Shown: one piece after another, positions 1 through 7,876 of the stretch | Layout of the letters: each line of letters starts with the position of its first letter | Position numbering within the stretch: position 1 is the first letter of the stretch | Origin: an uncultured Ruminococcus sp. | GTDB taxonomy: Bacteria; Bacillota; Clostridia; Oscillospirales; Ruminococcaceae | Length of the DNA stretch: 64,000 bases | Direction of reading: 5' to 3' | NCBI GenBank assembly: GCA_944388405.1 | Contig: CALXIQ010000016.1 | Span: forward strand, 1 to 64,000 | The notes under the pieces: generated by a model | The model's input: the letters and a program-made list of their open reading frames with translations, nothing else | Database searches by the model: none | What the model was told of the DNA's origin: nothing | Program-made: the position numbers and the translations under genes

Positions 1-2
1 GA

Positions 3-254
3 CGCAATATGAGCGTATCCTTATTTCATCAGAAGTTCAAGGGTGCTGTCGGAATGGGACCTCTGCAATGTCAGAAGCGGTTGAGGCTTACCGAAGCCAG
101 ACGCTTGATGCTGGACGAAAACAAAAACGTAACGGAGGCTTCCCTTGAGGTGGGATATGAAAGCCTGTCTCAATTTATAAGGGATTACCGGAAAATGTTT
201 GGTTCAGCGCCTAAAGAGGATATTCTGAATATACGGGAACATTTGAAGAAATAG
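3..254 (+). CDS. AraC-family transcriptional regulator, C-terminal part
   Basis: This is the 3' end of an AraC/XylS-type activator; the gene begins before the window, because the frame stays open to the left edge (position 3 is the first in-frame base). The visible ~84 residues are the second half of the double helix-turn-helix domain. The signature includes FHQKFKGAVGMGPLQCQKRLRL, split across the two helices, then 'ARRLM' and 'VGYESLSQFIRDYRKMFG', which is the classical AraC recognition helix and C-terminal consensus. The ligand-binding N-terminal domain is not in view, so the effector is unknown. The stop codon overlaps a direct repeat that looks like this regulator's own binding site, and the gene immediately downstream (368-778) is its likely target. 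Confidence 0.9.
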   Translation, partial: RNMSVSLFHQKFKGAVGMGPLQCQKRLRLTEARRLMLDENKNVTEASLEVGYESLSQFIRDYRKMFGSAPKEDILNIREHLKK

Positions 255-307
255 GCAAGTTTTTCAGAGAAAAAGGCAAGCGTCATAGAAAAACGGTCTG
301 ATATAAT
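253..307 (+). promoter_or_regulatory. Activator-type promoter with a direct repeat, upstream of the HbpS-like gene
   Basis: AGGCAAG occurs at 253-259 and again at 274-280, exactly 21 bp apart (two helical turns). A TATAAT -10 lies at 302-307. The expected -35 position (279-284) reads AGCGTC, far from consensus, and touches the second repeat. Two same-face repeats next to a promoter without a -35 are what AraC-type activators normally use. That the adjacent AraC protein binds here is an inference. Confidence 0.55.
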
Positions 308-367
308 ATATTTGATGCAAAAATACATTGGTTGTTGTATCAATATAATAAATACGGAGGTCTTTCT

Positions 368-778
368 ATGATTTTAACAGACGAATTATGTGACAAGCTG
401 TGCGCTGCCGCAAGAGAAAAAAGCAATGAAATAGGAATAGATATCAGTTTTGCAATCAGCGATGAGCATGGATTACCGAGAGCTTACCGCAGATACGGCG
501 AGGCATTGGTGTTAAGTATTACTCTTGTACCTGGCAAGGCTTATACTTCCGCTGTTACCCAATGTAAAACCAAGGATGTCGCCGTTTATGCTGCGGAGGG
601 TGCTTCCCTTATGGCAATTCAGACGAATGATCCCAGAATAACTCTTGTAGCAGGAGGCTATCCTTTGTTTGCAAACGGAAAAATTGCAGGTGGTATCGGC
701 GTCGGTGGCGGCACTGAAGAGCAAGATTGTCAGATTGCGGAATATGTAGTATCCGTGTTTGAAGAATCAGTTGAATAA
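368..778 (+). CDS. GlcG/HbpS family protein (heme-degrading domain family)
   Basis: A 136-residue protein of the GlcG/HbpS (DUF336) family: compact alpha/beta proteins linked to heme binding or corrinoid/diol metabolism, usually cytosolic here because no signal peptide is present. The family signature is the glycine-rich C-terminal stretch 'GGYPLFANGKIAGGIGVGGG' at about residues 98-117, preceded by 'AYTSAV' and 'GASLMAIQ'. The start at 368 is chosen over an in-frame codon at 332 because ACGGAGGTC sits just ahead of it. It lies directly downstream of an AraC regulator gene and its probable binding site, so it is probably a regulated target. The substrate cannot be read from the sequence; heme, cobalamin-linked or redox sensing roles are all known in the family. 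Confidence 0.8.
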   Translation: MILTDELCDKLCAAAREKSNEIGIDISFAISDEHGLPRAYRRYGEALVLSITLVPGKAYTSAVTQCKTKDVAVYAAEGASLMAIQTNDPRITLVAGGYPLFANGKIAGGIGVGGGTEEQDCQIAEYVVSVFEESVE

Positions 779-799
779 AGATTTTGAATAAAGGTCGAT

Positions 800-1009
800 A
801 TGGAAAACATAAGCAAATTCTGCACTTGCAAAAATATAGCGTGTCCGCTGCATCCTACGAAACATAATAAGGGTTGTTCTCCGTGTGTCAGCAAAAATCT
901 GCGGCTTAAAGAGCTTCCGAACTGCTTTTTTCAACTTATAGAAAAAGCTGAAACGAGAAGCGGCGACTCATTTGAAGATTTTGCAAAGCTTATTATAAGA
1001 AACGAGTAA
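800..1009 (+). CDS. Small cysteine-rich protein (resembles DUF6485)
   Basis: A 69-residue protein that starts 21 bases after the HbpS-like gene and is probably co-transcribed with it. The first half carries Cys8, Cys10, Cys15, Cys26, Cys29 and Cys42 with His18 and His22, a spacing that suggests a small metal (zinc or Fe-S) site; the second half is a plain helix. The pattern 'CTCKNIACPLHP' recalls the clostridial DUF6485 group, but that is recognition from memory, not a search. Function unknown. The stop is followed by a weak terminator at about 1050, so 368-1009 probably forms one short operon. Confidence 0.7.
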   Translation: MENISKFCTCKNIACPLHPTKHNKGCSPCVSKNLRLKELPNCFFQLIEKAETRSGDSFEDFAKLIIRNE

Positions 1010-1049
1010 CATTACAAATAAAGTCCAAAATATACGCTTTCGGATCACT

Positions 1050-1075
1050 TGAACTATCGAGCAGTTCGTTTTTTA
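1050..1075 (+). terminator. Weak rho-independent terminator
   Basis: GAACT at 1051-1055 pairs with AGTTC at 1063-1067, with a T-rich run at 1069-1074. The stem is only 5-6 bp, so this is modest evidence. It would end the 368-1009 transcription unit. Confidence 0.4.
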
Positions 1076-1189
1076 TAAAGTAAAAATATCTTTTCGTTTA
1101 ATATCGTTCCCTTCCTTTGGCGGTAACATTTTAACCCCCAAGTCATATGATAATACATAACCGCAAATTGTGACAACGGAGGATTTTTT

Positions 1190-1735
1190 ATGAGAAGATC
1201 ATGCACCTGCAACAGACAGGAAATAATAGGTGCAATGCGCAAGCTGTGGTCTCAGCACGTTTACTGGACTCGCTTTTTTATAATCAGCACCGCAGAGGAG
1301 CTGCCCGATTTGAAATATGTTACCGACAGACTGCTTGAAAATCCGGGAGATTTTGCAAAGGCTCTTAAAATGTTCTACGGTGACAAAAACGCAGAGAAAT
1401 TTAAAAAGCTGCTGACCGAGCATTTACAGATAGGCGGAGATTTGGTCAACGCCGACAAGCAGAATAACACTGAAAAAGCCGACAAGCTTCGGAAAGAGTG
1501 GTATTCAAATGCCGATGAAATCGCAGAGTTTTTAAGCCACATCACCCGTCAGAGTGAGAAAATGTGGCGGGATATGATGTACTCTCATCTCAGTCTGACC
1601 GAAAAGGAGGCAGGGTTAAGACTTAAAAAGGAATATCCCAAAGACATTGAAATTTTTGACGCTATAGAAAAAGAAGCCCTTGAAATGGCGGACTGTATGG
1701 CAGCAGGAATAATACGCCTTATTTGTTGTAAATAA
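1190..1735 (+). CDS. Conserved clostridial protein of unknown function
   Basis: A soluble 181-residue, mostly helical protein with no signal peptide or membrane segment. The N-terminal part 'LWSQHVYWTRFFIISTA' followed by 'LKYVTDRLLENPGDFAKAL' belongs to a recurrent clostridial family that databases often label 'acetylglutamate kinase'. That label is not credible here: the protein is far shorter than ArgB and lacks its glycine-rich nucleotide motif. A conserved 'H-x-W-T-R-x-F-I' patch near residues 24-32 and 'HITRQSEKMWRDMMYSHL' near residue 120 may be functional sites. The start is supported by ACGGAGGA 8 bases upstream. It stands alone, ending at a strong terminator. Confidence 0.75.
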   Translation: MRRSCTCNRQEIIGAMRKLWSQHVYWTRFFIISTAEELPDLKYVTDRLLENPGDFAKALKMFYGDKNAEKFKKLLTEHLQIGGDLVNADKQNNTEKADKLRKEWYSNADEIAEFLSHITRQSEKMWRDMMYSHLSLTEKEAGLRLKKEYPKDIEIFDAIEKEALEMADCMAAGIIRLICCK

Positions 1736-1776
1736 GCGAGATACAATACATTTTTGCTTTATGGCAAACTAAAGAT

Positions 1777-1818
1777 AACGGACAGCCCACCGATTATGGT
1801 GAAGGCTGTCCGTTTTTT
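1777..1818. terminator. Rho-independent terminator between convergent units
   Basis: A perfect 10-bp stem (ACGGACAGCC at 1778-1787, GGCTGTCCGT at 1804-1813) followed by a T run ends the 1190-1735 gene on the plus strand. It also lies just downstream of the rnfB stop on the minus strand, so it may serve both units. Confidence 0.85.
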
Positions 1819-1836
1819 GTTTAATATCATTCGCCG

Positions 1837-2622
1837 CTACAGCTCAACTATGGCTTTCATGGGGCAGGAATCCTTGCAGGTTCCGCAGCCGACGCAAAGC
1901 TTGTAATCTATTACCGCATGATTGTTTTGCACCGAAATCGCGCCCTGCGGGCATTTCTTTGCGCATATTCCGCAGCCTATACAGCCGCCATTGCAGATTT
2001 TTCGTGTTATCTTTCCCAGGTCGGCGGAGGAACAGGCGACTTCGATTTTCTGCTTTCTGGGGCGGACAACAATCAGCCCGTTGGGACATTCCTTGACGCA
2101 AAGTCCGCAGCCTATGCATTTTGAGGAATCCACTACGGCTATTCTGTTTACAATGGAAATAGCATTCTGAGGACAAACCCTTACGCAGTCGCCGTAGCCA
2201 AGGCAGCCGCTGGTGCAGGTTTTTGAGCCGTTATAAAATCTGTTGCACGCCGCACAGGATTGAATCCCGTCAAAATCATACTTGTGAGTAGTTGCGTTGC
2301 AGTCGCCCTTGCACCGCACAAAAGCGGTTTCGGGCACTACCGCCTCGGCAGCTTTTCCCATTATTTCAGCTAGCTTTGCCGCCGATTCCGCTCCGCCGGG
2401 CTTGCACATGTTAAGTGGAGCATTGTTGTTTACCACCGCGTCGGCGTAATCGTTGCAACCGGAATATCCGCAAGCTCCGCAGTTTACCTGAGGGAGCGCT
2501 TCCTGCGCCGCCTCAAGGCGCTCGTCGGTTTTGACTGCAAAGGCTTTGGAAGCCGCCGTAAGCAGCACTCCCGACAAAATTCCCAGCACGGCAAAAAGGG
2601 CAATTGGTATTATATATTCCAA
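1837..2622 (-). CDS. rnfB: Rnf complex iron-sulfur subunit RnfB
   Basis: RnfB passes electrons from reduced ferredoxin into the membrane-bound Rnf complex (ferredoxin:NAD+ oxidoreductase, coupled to Na+ or H+ export). The N-terminal hydrophobic anchor spans about residues 3-25. The RnfB-specific [4Fe-4S] site uses Cys48, Cys51, Cys56 and Cys73. Further CxxCxxC...CP ferredoxin motifs follow: 'GYGDCVRVCPQ', 'CIGCGLCVKECP', 'CIGCGICAKKCP' and 'CVGCGTCKDSCP', plus an extra cysteine group ('CAACNRFYNGSKTC'). This matches the multi-cluster RnfB of acetogens and clostridia rather than the shorter gammaproteobacterial form. It is the last gene of the operon; a terminator follows directly. Confidence 0.96.
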   Translation of the reverse strand: MEYIIPIALFAVLGILSGVLLTAASKAFAVKTDERLEAAQEALPQVNCGACGYSGCNDYADAVVNNNAPLNMCKPGGAESAAKLAEIMGKAAEAVVPETAFVRCKGDCNATTHKYDFDGIQSCAACNRFYNGSKTCTSGCLGYGDCVRVCPQNAISIVNRIAVVDSSKCIGCGLCVKECPNGLIVVRPRKQKIEVACSSADLGKITRKICNGGCIGCGICAKKCPQGAISVQNNHAVIDYKLCVGCGTCKDSCPMKAIVEL

Positions 2623-2656
2623 GGTAATCCTCCTTTTTTATGTATTTTACGACCTG

Positions 2657-3235
2657 TTATGCGAACAGTCCGCCGAAGCCCATAAAGCTTAGGGACACAA
2701 TAGACGCCGCAATCAGGGTCGAGGGAACGCCCTTGAAGGTTGCGGGAATGTCAGAGTGTTCGATTCTGCCCCTCACTCCCGAAAACAGTATAAGCGCCAG
2801 GGAAAACGCCAAACCTGTGCCCAAGGCGTTAAATATAGACTGCACAAAAGTGTATTCGCTGTCGATGTTTGCAACCGTTACGCCAAGGACTGCGCAGTTT
2901 GTTGTGATAAGGGGAAGGTATACACCAAGCGCCGAGTATAGCGGTGGCATCACCTTTTTTAGCACAATTTCCACCAGCTGAACAAACAAGGCGATAACAA
3001 GTATAAAAGCTACCGTTCTTAAATATGTAATTTCAAATCTGTCAAGCAGTATATATACGGGATAGGTGCAAGCGGTGGCGCATACCATTACGAATATTAC
3101 CGCTCCGCCCATGCCTATAGATGACTTTAACTGCTTTGAAACCCCGAGGAAGGGGCAGATTCCCATAAACTGCGACAGCACTACGTTGTTTACAAATACA
3201 GCGCTCAGGACGATTATAACAAGCTCTTTCATCAC
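2657..3235 (-). CDS. rnfA: Rnf complex membrane subunit RnfA
   Basis: A 192-residue, six-helix integral membrane subunit, homologous to NqrE, that forms part of the ion-translocating core with RnfE. The hallmark 'NNVVLSQFMGICPFLGVS' at about residues 16-33 includes the cysteine that binds the intramembrane iron-sulfur centre, and 'LITTNCAVLGV' near residue 108 provides the second cysteine. Its start overlaps the end of rnfE by 4 bases, so the two are translationally coupled. The length is normal for the family. Confidence 0.95.
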   Translation of the reverse strand: MMKELVIIVLSAVFVNNVVLSQFMGICPFLGVSKQLKSSIGMGGAVIFVMVCATACTYPVYILLDRFEITYLRTVAFILVIALFVQLVEIVLKKVMPPLYSALGVYLPLITTNCAVLGVTVANIDSEYTFVQSIFNALGTGLAFSLALILFSGVRGRIEHSDIPATFKGVPSTLIAASIVSLSFMGFGGLFA

Positions 3236-3927
3236 TTATCAGCCTCCTTTTCACGGTTCTGGCAGCTGCCGCCGCATATTGCCGCACTGGGACAGTTATC
3301 GCAGGAAATCTCCTTGGGCGGCTTGCGGTTTGCAAGCTTGTTTACCATAGCGATTATACAGCCCAGCACGAAAAATCCTCCCGCAGGCATGATAAATATA
3401 AGCATGGGGTTTGAGCTTATCCCGGGAATTTCAATGCCGAACCACGACCCAGAGCCGAGAATTTCTCTTATAGAGCCCATTGTAAACAGCGAAAGGGTAA
3501 ATCCCAGCCCCATTCCCAGTCCGTCCAATGCAGATGGGATAACCTTGTTTTTTGAAGCAAAAGCTTCCGCCCTGCCGAGGATAATGCAGTTTACCGTAAT
3601 AAGAGTCAAAAACACTCCCAGCGCAGAGTAAAGGGAGGGTATATACCTCTGGAGAATAAAGTCGATAAGGGTTACAAAGCCCGCTATAATTACAATAAAC
3701 GCCGGAAGCCTTACCGCCTTCGGAATTACGTTTTTCAGCAGGGAGATAACAATGTTTGAGCATACCAGCACGAAGGTGGTGGCAAGTCCCATTCCTATTC
3801 CGTTTACCGCCATTGTGGTTATTGCCAGGGTGGGACACATTCCAAGAAGAGTTACAAGGGTGGGATTTTCCTTGATAAGGCCTTTGGTGAATTCATACCA
3901 GTTTGACTTTGTTTTTTTATCAGTCAC
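3232..3927 (-). CDS. rnfE: Rnf complex membrane subunit RnfE, with a cysteine-rich tail
   Basis: RnfE is the NqrD-like membrane partner of RnfA; together they hold an iron-sulfur centre across the membrane. The core is typical: 'GMCPTLAITTMAVNGIGMG' near the start and 'ITVNCIILGRAEAFAS' in the middle. The protein then runs on into a cytoplasmic tail at about residues 205-231 with the pattern SCDNCPSAAICGGSC, five cysteines in 15 residues, not needed for the core fold. Such a tail could bind a further metal centre, but no experiment is known to me. It overlaps rnfG by 8 bases and rnfA by 4. Confidence 0.94.
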   Translation of the reverse strand: MTDKKTKSNWYEFTKGLIKENPTLVTLLGMCPTLAITTMAVNGIGMGLATTFVLVCSNIVISLLKNVIPKAVRLPAFIVIIAGFVTLIDFILQRYIPSLYSALGVFLTLITVNCIILGRAEAFASKNKVIPSALDGLGMGLGFTLSLFTMGSIREILGSGSWFGIEIPGISSNPMLIFIMPAGGFFVLGCIIAMVNKLANRKPPKEISCDNCPSAAICGGSCQNREKEADK

Positions 3928-4477
3928 CGAAAATCGCCTCCTTGTTTTCTGAATAAAGGGTTACAGCCTTTCTGCACGCCGATTTCATGCCCTCCGACGA
4001 ATAGGTGGCAGAGGTGACGTTGTCTATTGAGCTTTCATCCGTTTCGGTATCAAAGCCTATAAGTTTGTCAATAAAAGAAGCGTCCTGAACCTTTGTGCCA
4101 AGGCCGGGGGTCTCTGAAATCTCAAGGAAGTATATTCCCTCCACTGCCCCGTCGGAATTTATGCCGATAAGTAGGTGAAGTCCCTCCTGTTCGTATCCGT
4201 CCTCCACAATTTCCACCAGACATTTGTCGCCGCCGTCGGTAATTACCGAAAGGACCCCTTCAGTATCAAAAGTGACAGGAGTTTTCTCCTCAGCGTCGGG
4301 GTCAAGGAGAATCTCATAATCTCCCTCGCCGAAAATCTCCTCACAGCCTGCTAAAAGCTCGTCGGTCATAACTCCCGTGGTATCAACGTAGGTTTTGTTA
4401 TACGCCAATGCCAGCAGCCCCGAAATTACAACGCAGATTATCGTAAGCACCAGAGGGGGCATTATGAGGTTTTTCAT
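3920..4477 (-). CDS. rnfG: Rnf complex flavoprotein subunit RnfG
   Basis: RnfG is anchored by one N-terminal helix (about residues 5-25) and exposes a flavin-binding domain that carries covalently bound FMN. The flavinylation motif is visible near the C-terminus: 'DNVTSATYSS' at residues 152-161, matching the D-x-x-[ST]-[GS]-A-T consensus with Thr158 as the expected FMN acceptor. ApbE, encoded upstream in the same operon, performs this attachment. 'ETPGLGTKVQD' near residue 125 is a family signature. At 185 residues it is a normal length. Its start overlaps rnfD by 4 bases. Confidence 0.95.
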   Translation of the reverse strand: MKNLIMPPLVLTIICVVISGLLALAYNKTYVDTTGVMTDELLAGCEEIFGEGDYEILLDPDAEEKTPVTFDTEGVLSVITDGGDKCLVEIVEDGYEQEGLHLLIGINSDGAVEGIYFLEISETPGLGTKVQDASFIDKLIGFDTETDESSIDNVTSATYSSEGMKSACRKAVTLYSENKEAIFGD

Positions 4478-5412
4478 TGGGCATCCCCCTCCTTTGCTTG
4501 CTTTTTATATACTTCTCCCACCGCTTTTTTGCGGGTAAACATATCGATGTAGGGAGTGACTATGTTCATAAGCAGTATAGAATAGGAAACTCCCTCAGGT
4601 GCAGAGCACCAGAAGCGTATAACGCAGGTTATAATTCCGCAGCCTATTCCGAAAATCACCTTGCCCTTAGGGGTAATGGGTGTGGTAACATAATCGGTAG
4701 CCATGAATATTGCGCCAAGCATCACTCCGCCGGCAAGAATCTGATAAATTCCGTCCCTGCCGACAAGATAGGAGAAGATAAACACCGTTCCTATAAAAGC
4801 AATCGGAGCGTGAGGGGTTATTATTTTCATTACCACAAGATAGCAGCCGCCTATCAGCAAGGCTAAGGCTGAAACCTCCCCCAGACAGCCGCCGGTAGTT
4901 CCCAAAAACAAATCAAGGTACTCCGCATTCCCCGAAACCAGCGGAGTAGGCTGGGTAACAATTGCGTCTGCGTTGTAAAAGGGGACGACCCAGTTGCTCA
5001 TTGCCGCAGGGAATGACAGCATAAGCACAATTCTTCCCACTATAGCCGGGTTTGCAAAGTTGTGCCCCAGACCGCCGAACAGCTGCTTTGTTATAACTAT
5101 TGCAACAAATGTGCCGATTGCCGCCATCCAATAGGGCAATGTGACCGGCAGATTAAACGCCAGCAGCATTCCCGTAACTGCGGCGGAAAGGTCGCCGGTG
5201 CTGTCGGGACGCTTCATTATCAGATTGCAAAGCCGCTCCCACACCACGGCGGTGAGAATACAAAATCCCGTAAGCATAAGGGCTCTTGCGCCGAATATTA
5301 TCACCGAAGCGATAAGCGCCGGGCAGAGAGCTATAATAACGTGGGTCATAACCTTTGAGGTAGTCATTGAATCACGTATATGTGGGGACGGGCTGACTGT
5401 AAGCTTATCCAA
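4474..5412 (-). CDS. rnfD: Rnf complex membrane subunit RnfD
   Basis: RnfD, homologous to NqrB, is a 312-residue polytopic membrane protein that carries covalent FMN and takes part in ion translocation. It opens with 'SPSPHIRDSMTTSKVM', the standard RnfD start, followed by eight to ten hydrophobic segments. The probable flavin site is 'TQPTPL' with Thr156; the usual S-G-A-T-P-L motif is less strictly kept here. 'FGGLGHNFANPAIVGR' near residue 112 is another family block. It lies 15 bases after rnfC. Confidence 0.95.
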   Translation of the reverse strand: MDKLTVSPSPHIRDSMTTSKVMTHVIIALCPALIASVIIFGARALMLTGFCILTAVVWERLCNLIMKRPDSTGDLSAAVTGMLLAFNLPVTLPYWMAAIGTFVAIVITKQLFGGLGHNFANPAIVGRIVLMLSFPAAMSNWVVPFYNADAIVTQPTPLVSGNAEYLDLFLGTTGGCLGEVSALALLIGGCYLVVMKIITPHAPIAFIGTVFIFSYLVGRDGIYQILAGGVMLGAIFMATDYVTTPITPKGKVIFGIGCGIITCVIRFWCSAPEGVSYSILLMNIVTPYIDMFTRKKAVGEVYKKQAKEGDAQ

Positions 5413-5427
5413 AATTCATATCCTCCT

Positions 5428-6735
5428 TTACTTGCTCATTGCAAAGCCTTTGGCAAGCTGGTTTTTCTCGGCAAGACTGCGCTTTGCGGGACAAACGTAA
5501 GAGCAGCTTCCGCAGTTGATGCAAAGGTCAATTTTCAGCTTGTTAAGGGCGTCTCTGTCCTTGCGGTCGTATGCTTTTTCAAGCTCGGTGGGCATAAGTC
5601 CCAGAGGACAGGCTTCGATACATCTTCCGCAGCGTATGCAGTTGGTGTGAGCCGATTCATGCCACCATAATTTTTTCAGCTTCCCCTGCTTTTTTAACGC
5701 CAGAAAAGCGTTGTTGGTTTTGCATACGGGAGTGTCAATGTCATATACGCAAACGCCCATCATAGGTCCGCCTGAAATCAGCTTATGTATTTGCTCAATG
5801 TCGGTATCGGCAATTTTCAGCACCTCCGACAACTTCATGCCTATGGGGACTTTAAGATTGCAGGGCTTTTTTACAGCGTCGCCGTCTATAGTTATCCGCC
5901 TTTCAATAAGGGGCATTCCCGTTTCAAGATAGCTGTTTATAAATCCCACGGTGGAAACGTTCATAACCAGAATCCCATGGTCGGAAGGCAGCGTACCTTC
6001 GGTTACAATTCTGCCGGTGGCGTTAAAGGCTATTACCTTTTCAGCTCCCTGAGGGTACGCCTCTTTCAGCCGCAGGACGGTATAGCCCTCCTCCCCTGCA
6101 AGCTTTTCTTCAAAAAGAGCAATCGCTTTAGGTTTGTTGACTTCAATACCGATGTAAACGTGTTCTATTCCCAGCAGGTTTTTTATTGTCTTTATGCCGT
6201 TTATAACTCCGTCGGCATTTTCAATCATCTCACGATAGTCGCTGGTTATATAAGGTTCGCACTCTGCGGCATTGATTACAAGGGAATCTATTTTGTTTTT
6301 GCTCTCGTCGTAGTCAAGCTTTACATGGGTGGGGAAGCCTGCTCCCCCCAGTCCGCAGCAGCCCGATTCCCTTACCGCCTTTACAAGGCTTGCTTTATCG
6401 GTAACTGTCGGCGGTGAAATCTCCTCGCAAACCGTCTGGAGTCCGTCACAGGCTATCTCCACCGCCTTGCAGGACTTTCCATTGGCAAGGAGCATATCGC
6501 TTATCGCCGTAACCTCCCCTGAAACGCTTGAATGAATGGGACAGGACATATATGTGTCGCAGTCGCCTATCTTCTGTCCCACCGTTACCCTATCGCCTAC
6601 TTTTACCACAGGTCGGCAGGGTGCGCCCATATGCTGGGACATTGATATTTTAACGGTTTCGGGACATGGAACGGCAACCGTTTCAGCATTTTCCGTCCCC
6701 TTTTTGTGGGGCAGGATAATTCCGTTTAACCTCAT
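5428..6735 (-). CDS. rnfC: Rnf complex NADH-interacting subunit RnfC
   Basis: RnfC is the peripheral subunit thought to exchange electrons with NAD+/NADH. The N-terminal biotinyl-lipoyl-like domain ('GAPCRPVVKVGDRVTVGQKIG', written here in part) precedes a flavin/NADH-binding region marked by 'GCCGLGGAGFPTHVKL' near residue 130. Two [4Fe-4S] ferredoxin motifs lie at the C-terminus: 'CIRCGRCIEACP' and 'CINCGSCSYVCP'. The 435-residue length is typical for Gram-positive RnfC, which lacks the long proteobacterial C-terminal repeat. It is the first rnf gene, 61 bases after apbE. Confidence 0.96.
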   Translation of the reverse strand: MRLNGIILPHKKGTENAETVAVPCPETVKISMSQHMGAPCRPVVKVGDRVTVGQKIGDCDTYMSCPIHSSVSGEVTAISDMLLANGKSCKAVEIACDGLQTVCEEISPPTVTDKASLVKAVRESGCCGLGGAGFPTHVKLDYDESKNKIDSLVINAAECEPYITSDYREMIENADGVINGIKTIKNLLGIEHVYIGIEVNKPKAIALFEEKLAGEEGYTVLRLKEAYPQGAEKVIAFNATGRIVTEGTLPSDHGILVMNVSTVGFINSYLETGMPLIERRITIDGDAVKKPCNLKVPIGMKLSEVLKIADTDIEQIHKLISGGPMMGVCVYDIDTPVCKTNNAFLALKKQGKLKKLWWHESAHTNCIRCGRCIEACPLGLMPTELEKAYDRKDRDALNKLKIDLCINCGSCSYVCPAKRSLAEKNQLAKGFAMSK

Positions 6736-6796
6736 TAGTTTTCCTCCTCAATTAAACGACCGATTTTCACGGTTCAGATTCCGATATATCTGATTT

Positions 6797-7804
6797 CTAT
6801 GCAAACCGATAATCAGGATTTTTTATCTCAATACTGTCCCTGATGCTTTGTGAACAGTAGATATTGTTGTTTTCATCTAAAGCGATAACCTGAAACTTTT
6901 CGCTGTCAAGGTAATCGGCAATGGACTTTGTTCCGCCTATGTAGATTTCGGTGGAAAGAAAGTCGGTAAGCATTCCGTCATCCTCGCAAATAACTGTGAC
7001 CGAAGTAAGGTCGGTTTCGGCAGGATATCCCGTTTCAAGGTCAAATATGTGGGAGTATTTTCTCCCGTTAGATTCAAAAAATCTTTCGTACCCTCCCGAG
7101 GTGGAAACAAAGCATTGTCCGCTTGTAAATGATACCGCCGCCTCGCCGGGGTCGTTGGGATTTTGTATTTCGGTGACAAACTCCGATTTATCCGGCTTTT
7201 GTCCGTAAACAAGACTTGACGAGCCGAAGGATATAACGGCATATTCCGCATTGTTTTTATCAAGCAGCTTTTTAACCTCGTCCAGCGCAAAGCCTTTGGC
7301 GCAGCAGCCGAAATTAAGCTTTGTTCCATTTTCAAGGGTTATTCCCTCATCGGTAATCACAATATTTTCACTGCCTATAGTTTCAAGGGCTGCGGAAATT
7401 TCAGCTTGTGTGGGCACTTTTGGATTATCGCCGGTGACGTTCCACAAGTCTATCAGCGCCCCCGAGGTGCAGTCGGTGTTGGGGTAGATTTTATTAAGGC
7501 TTACCGCCTTTTCTATAAGCCTCCCGGTTAAATCCGACACCTTCACCACATCATAGGAGTTGTTTATGCAGCTTACCTCAGAATCCTCATCATAAGCCGA
7601 GAGGGTTTTGTCAAGCTCTTTTATAAGTTCCGTATACGGAGAAATATCGGTATTCGCCTTAACCGTTACGGTGCATACGCTGTCCATTGCCACAACCCTG
7701 ACCGTCTGACTGTCGGCGTCCGAACCGTTTAACGACATTAACGCACCCACGGCAATCATTGCCGACGCTGCAATGCATACCGCAAGGCTTTTGCTGACTG
7801 CCAT
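6797..7804 (-). CDS. apbE: FAD:protein FMN transferase ApbE
   Basis: ApbE transfers FMN from FAD to a Thr/Ser in target proteins; here the targets are RnfG and RnfD, encoded immediately downstream. Family features include 'MDSVCTVTV', 'LDKTLSAYDEDSEVSCIN', 'NFGCCAKGFALDEV' and the C-terminal 'SHIFDLETGYPAETDLTSVTVI' region (in part), which contributes Mg2+ and FAD binding. The N-terminus (about residues 5-25) is hydrophobic, so the enzyme is exported and anchored on the outer face. There is no lipobox cysteine of the kind seen in many ApbE lipoproteins, so anchoring would be by an uncleaved helix. GGAGAG lies ahead of the start. Confidence 0.94.
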   Translation of the reverse strand: MAVSKSLAVCIAASAMIAVGALMSLNGSDADSQTVRVVAMDSVCTVTVKANTDISPYTELIKELDKTLSAYDEDSEVSCINNSYDVVKVSDLTGRLIEKAVSLNKIYPNTDCTSGALIDLWNVTGDNPKVPTQAEISAALETIGSENIVITDEGITLENGTKLNFGCCAKGFALDEVKKLLDKNNAEYAVISFGSSSLVYGQKPDKSEFVTEIQNPNDPGEAAVSFTSGQCFVSTSGGYERFFESNGRKYSHIFDLETGYPAETDLTSVTVICEDDGMLTDFLSTEIYIGGTKSIADYLDSEKFQVIALDENNNIYCSQSIRDSIEIKNPDYRFA

Positions 7805-7822
7805 GAATCTCTCCTTTCACAC

Positions 7823-7851
7823 TTGAAAAAAATAAGCGGCTGTGCTATAAT
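7823..7851 (+). promoter_or_regulatory. Strong promoter pointing antisense into the XRE gene
   Basis: TTGAAA (7823-7828), a 17-bp spacer and TATAAT (7846-7851) make a near-consensus sigma-A promoter on the plus strand. The only thing ahead of it on that strand is the antisense side of the minus-strand XRE gene (7877-8530). It would produce an antisense RNA across the regulator's 3' half, unless it is a chance match. Confidence 0.5.
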
Positions 7852-7876
7852 GTTTTAGAATACTCCGGGAATAAAA

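Noticed and set aside
1190-1735. Acetylglutamate kinase annotation
   Set aside because: The label often travels with this family, but the 181-residue protein lacks ArgB motifs and length and no arginine genes are near.
5785-6417. 210-codon open frame on the plus strand inside rnfC
   Set aside because: Shadow of rnfC, which has full family motifs on the other strand.
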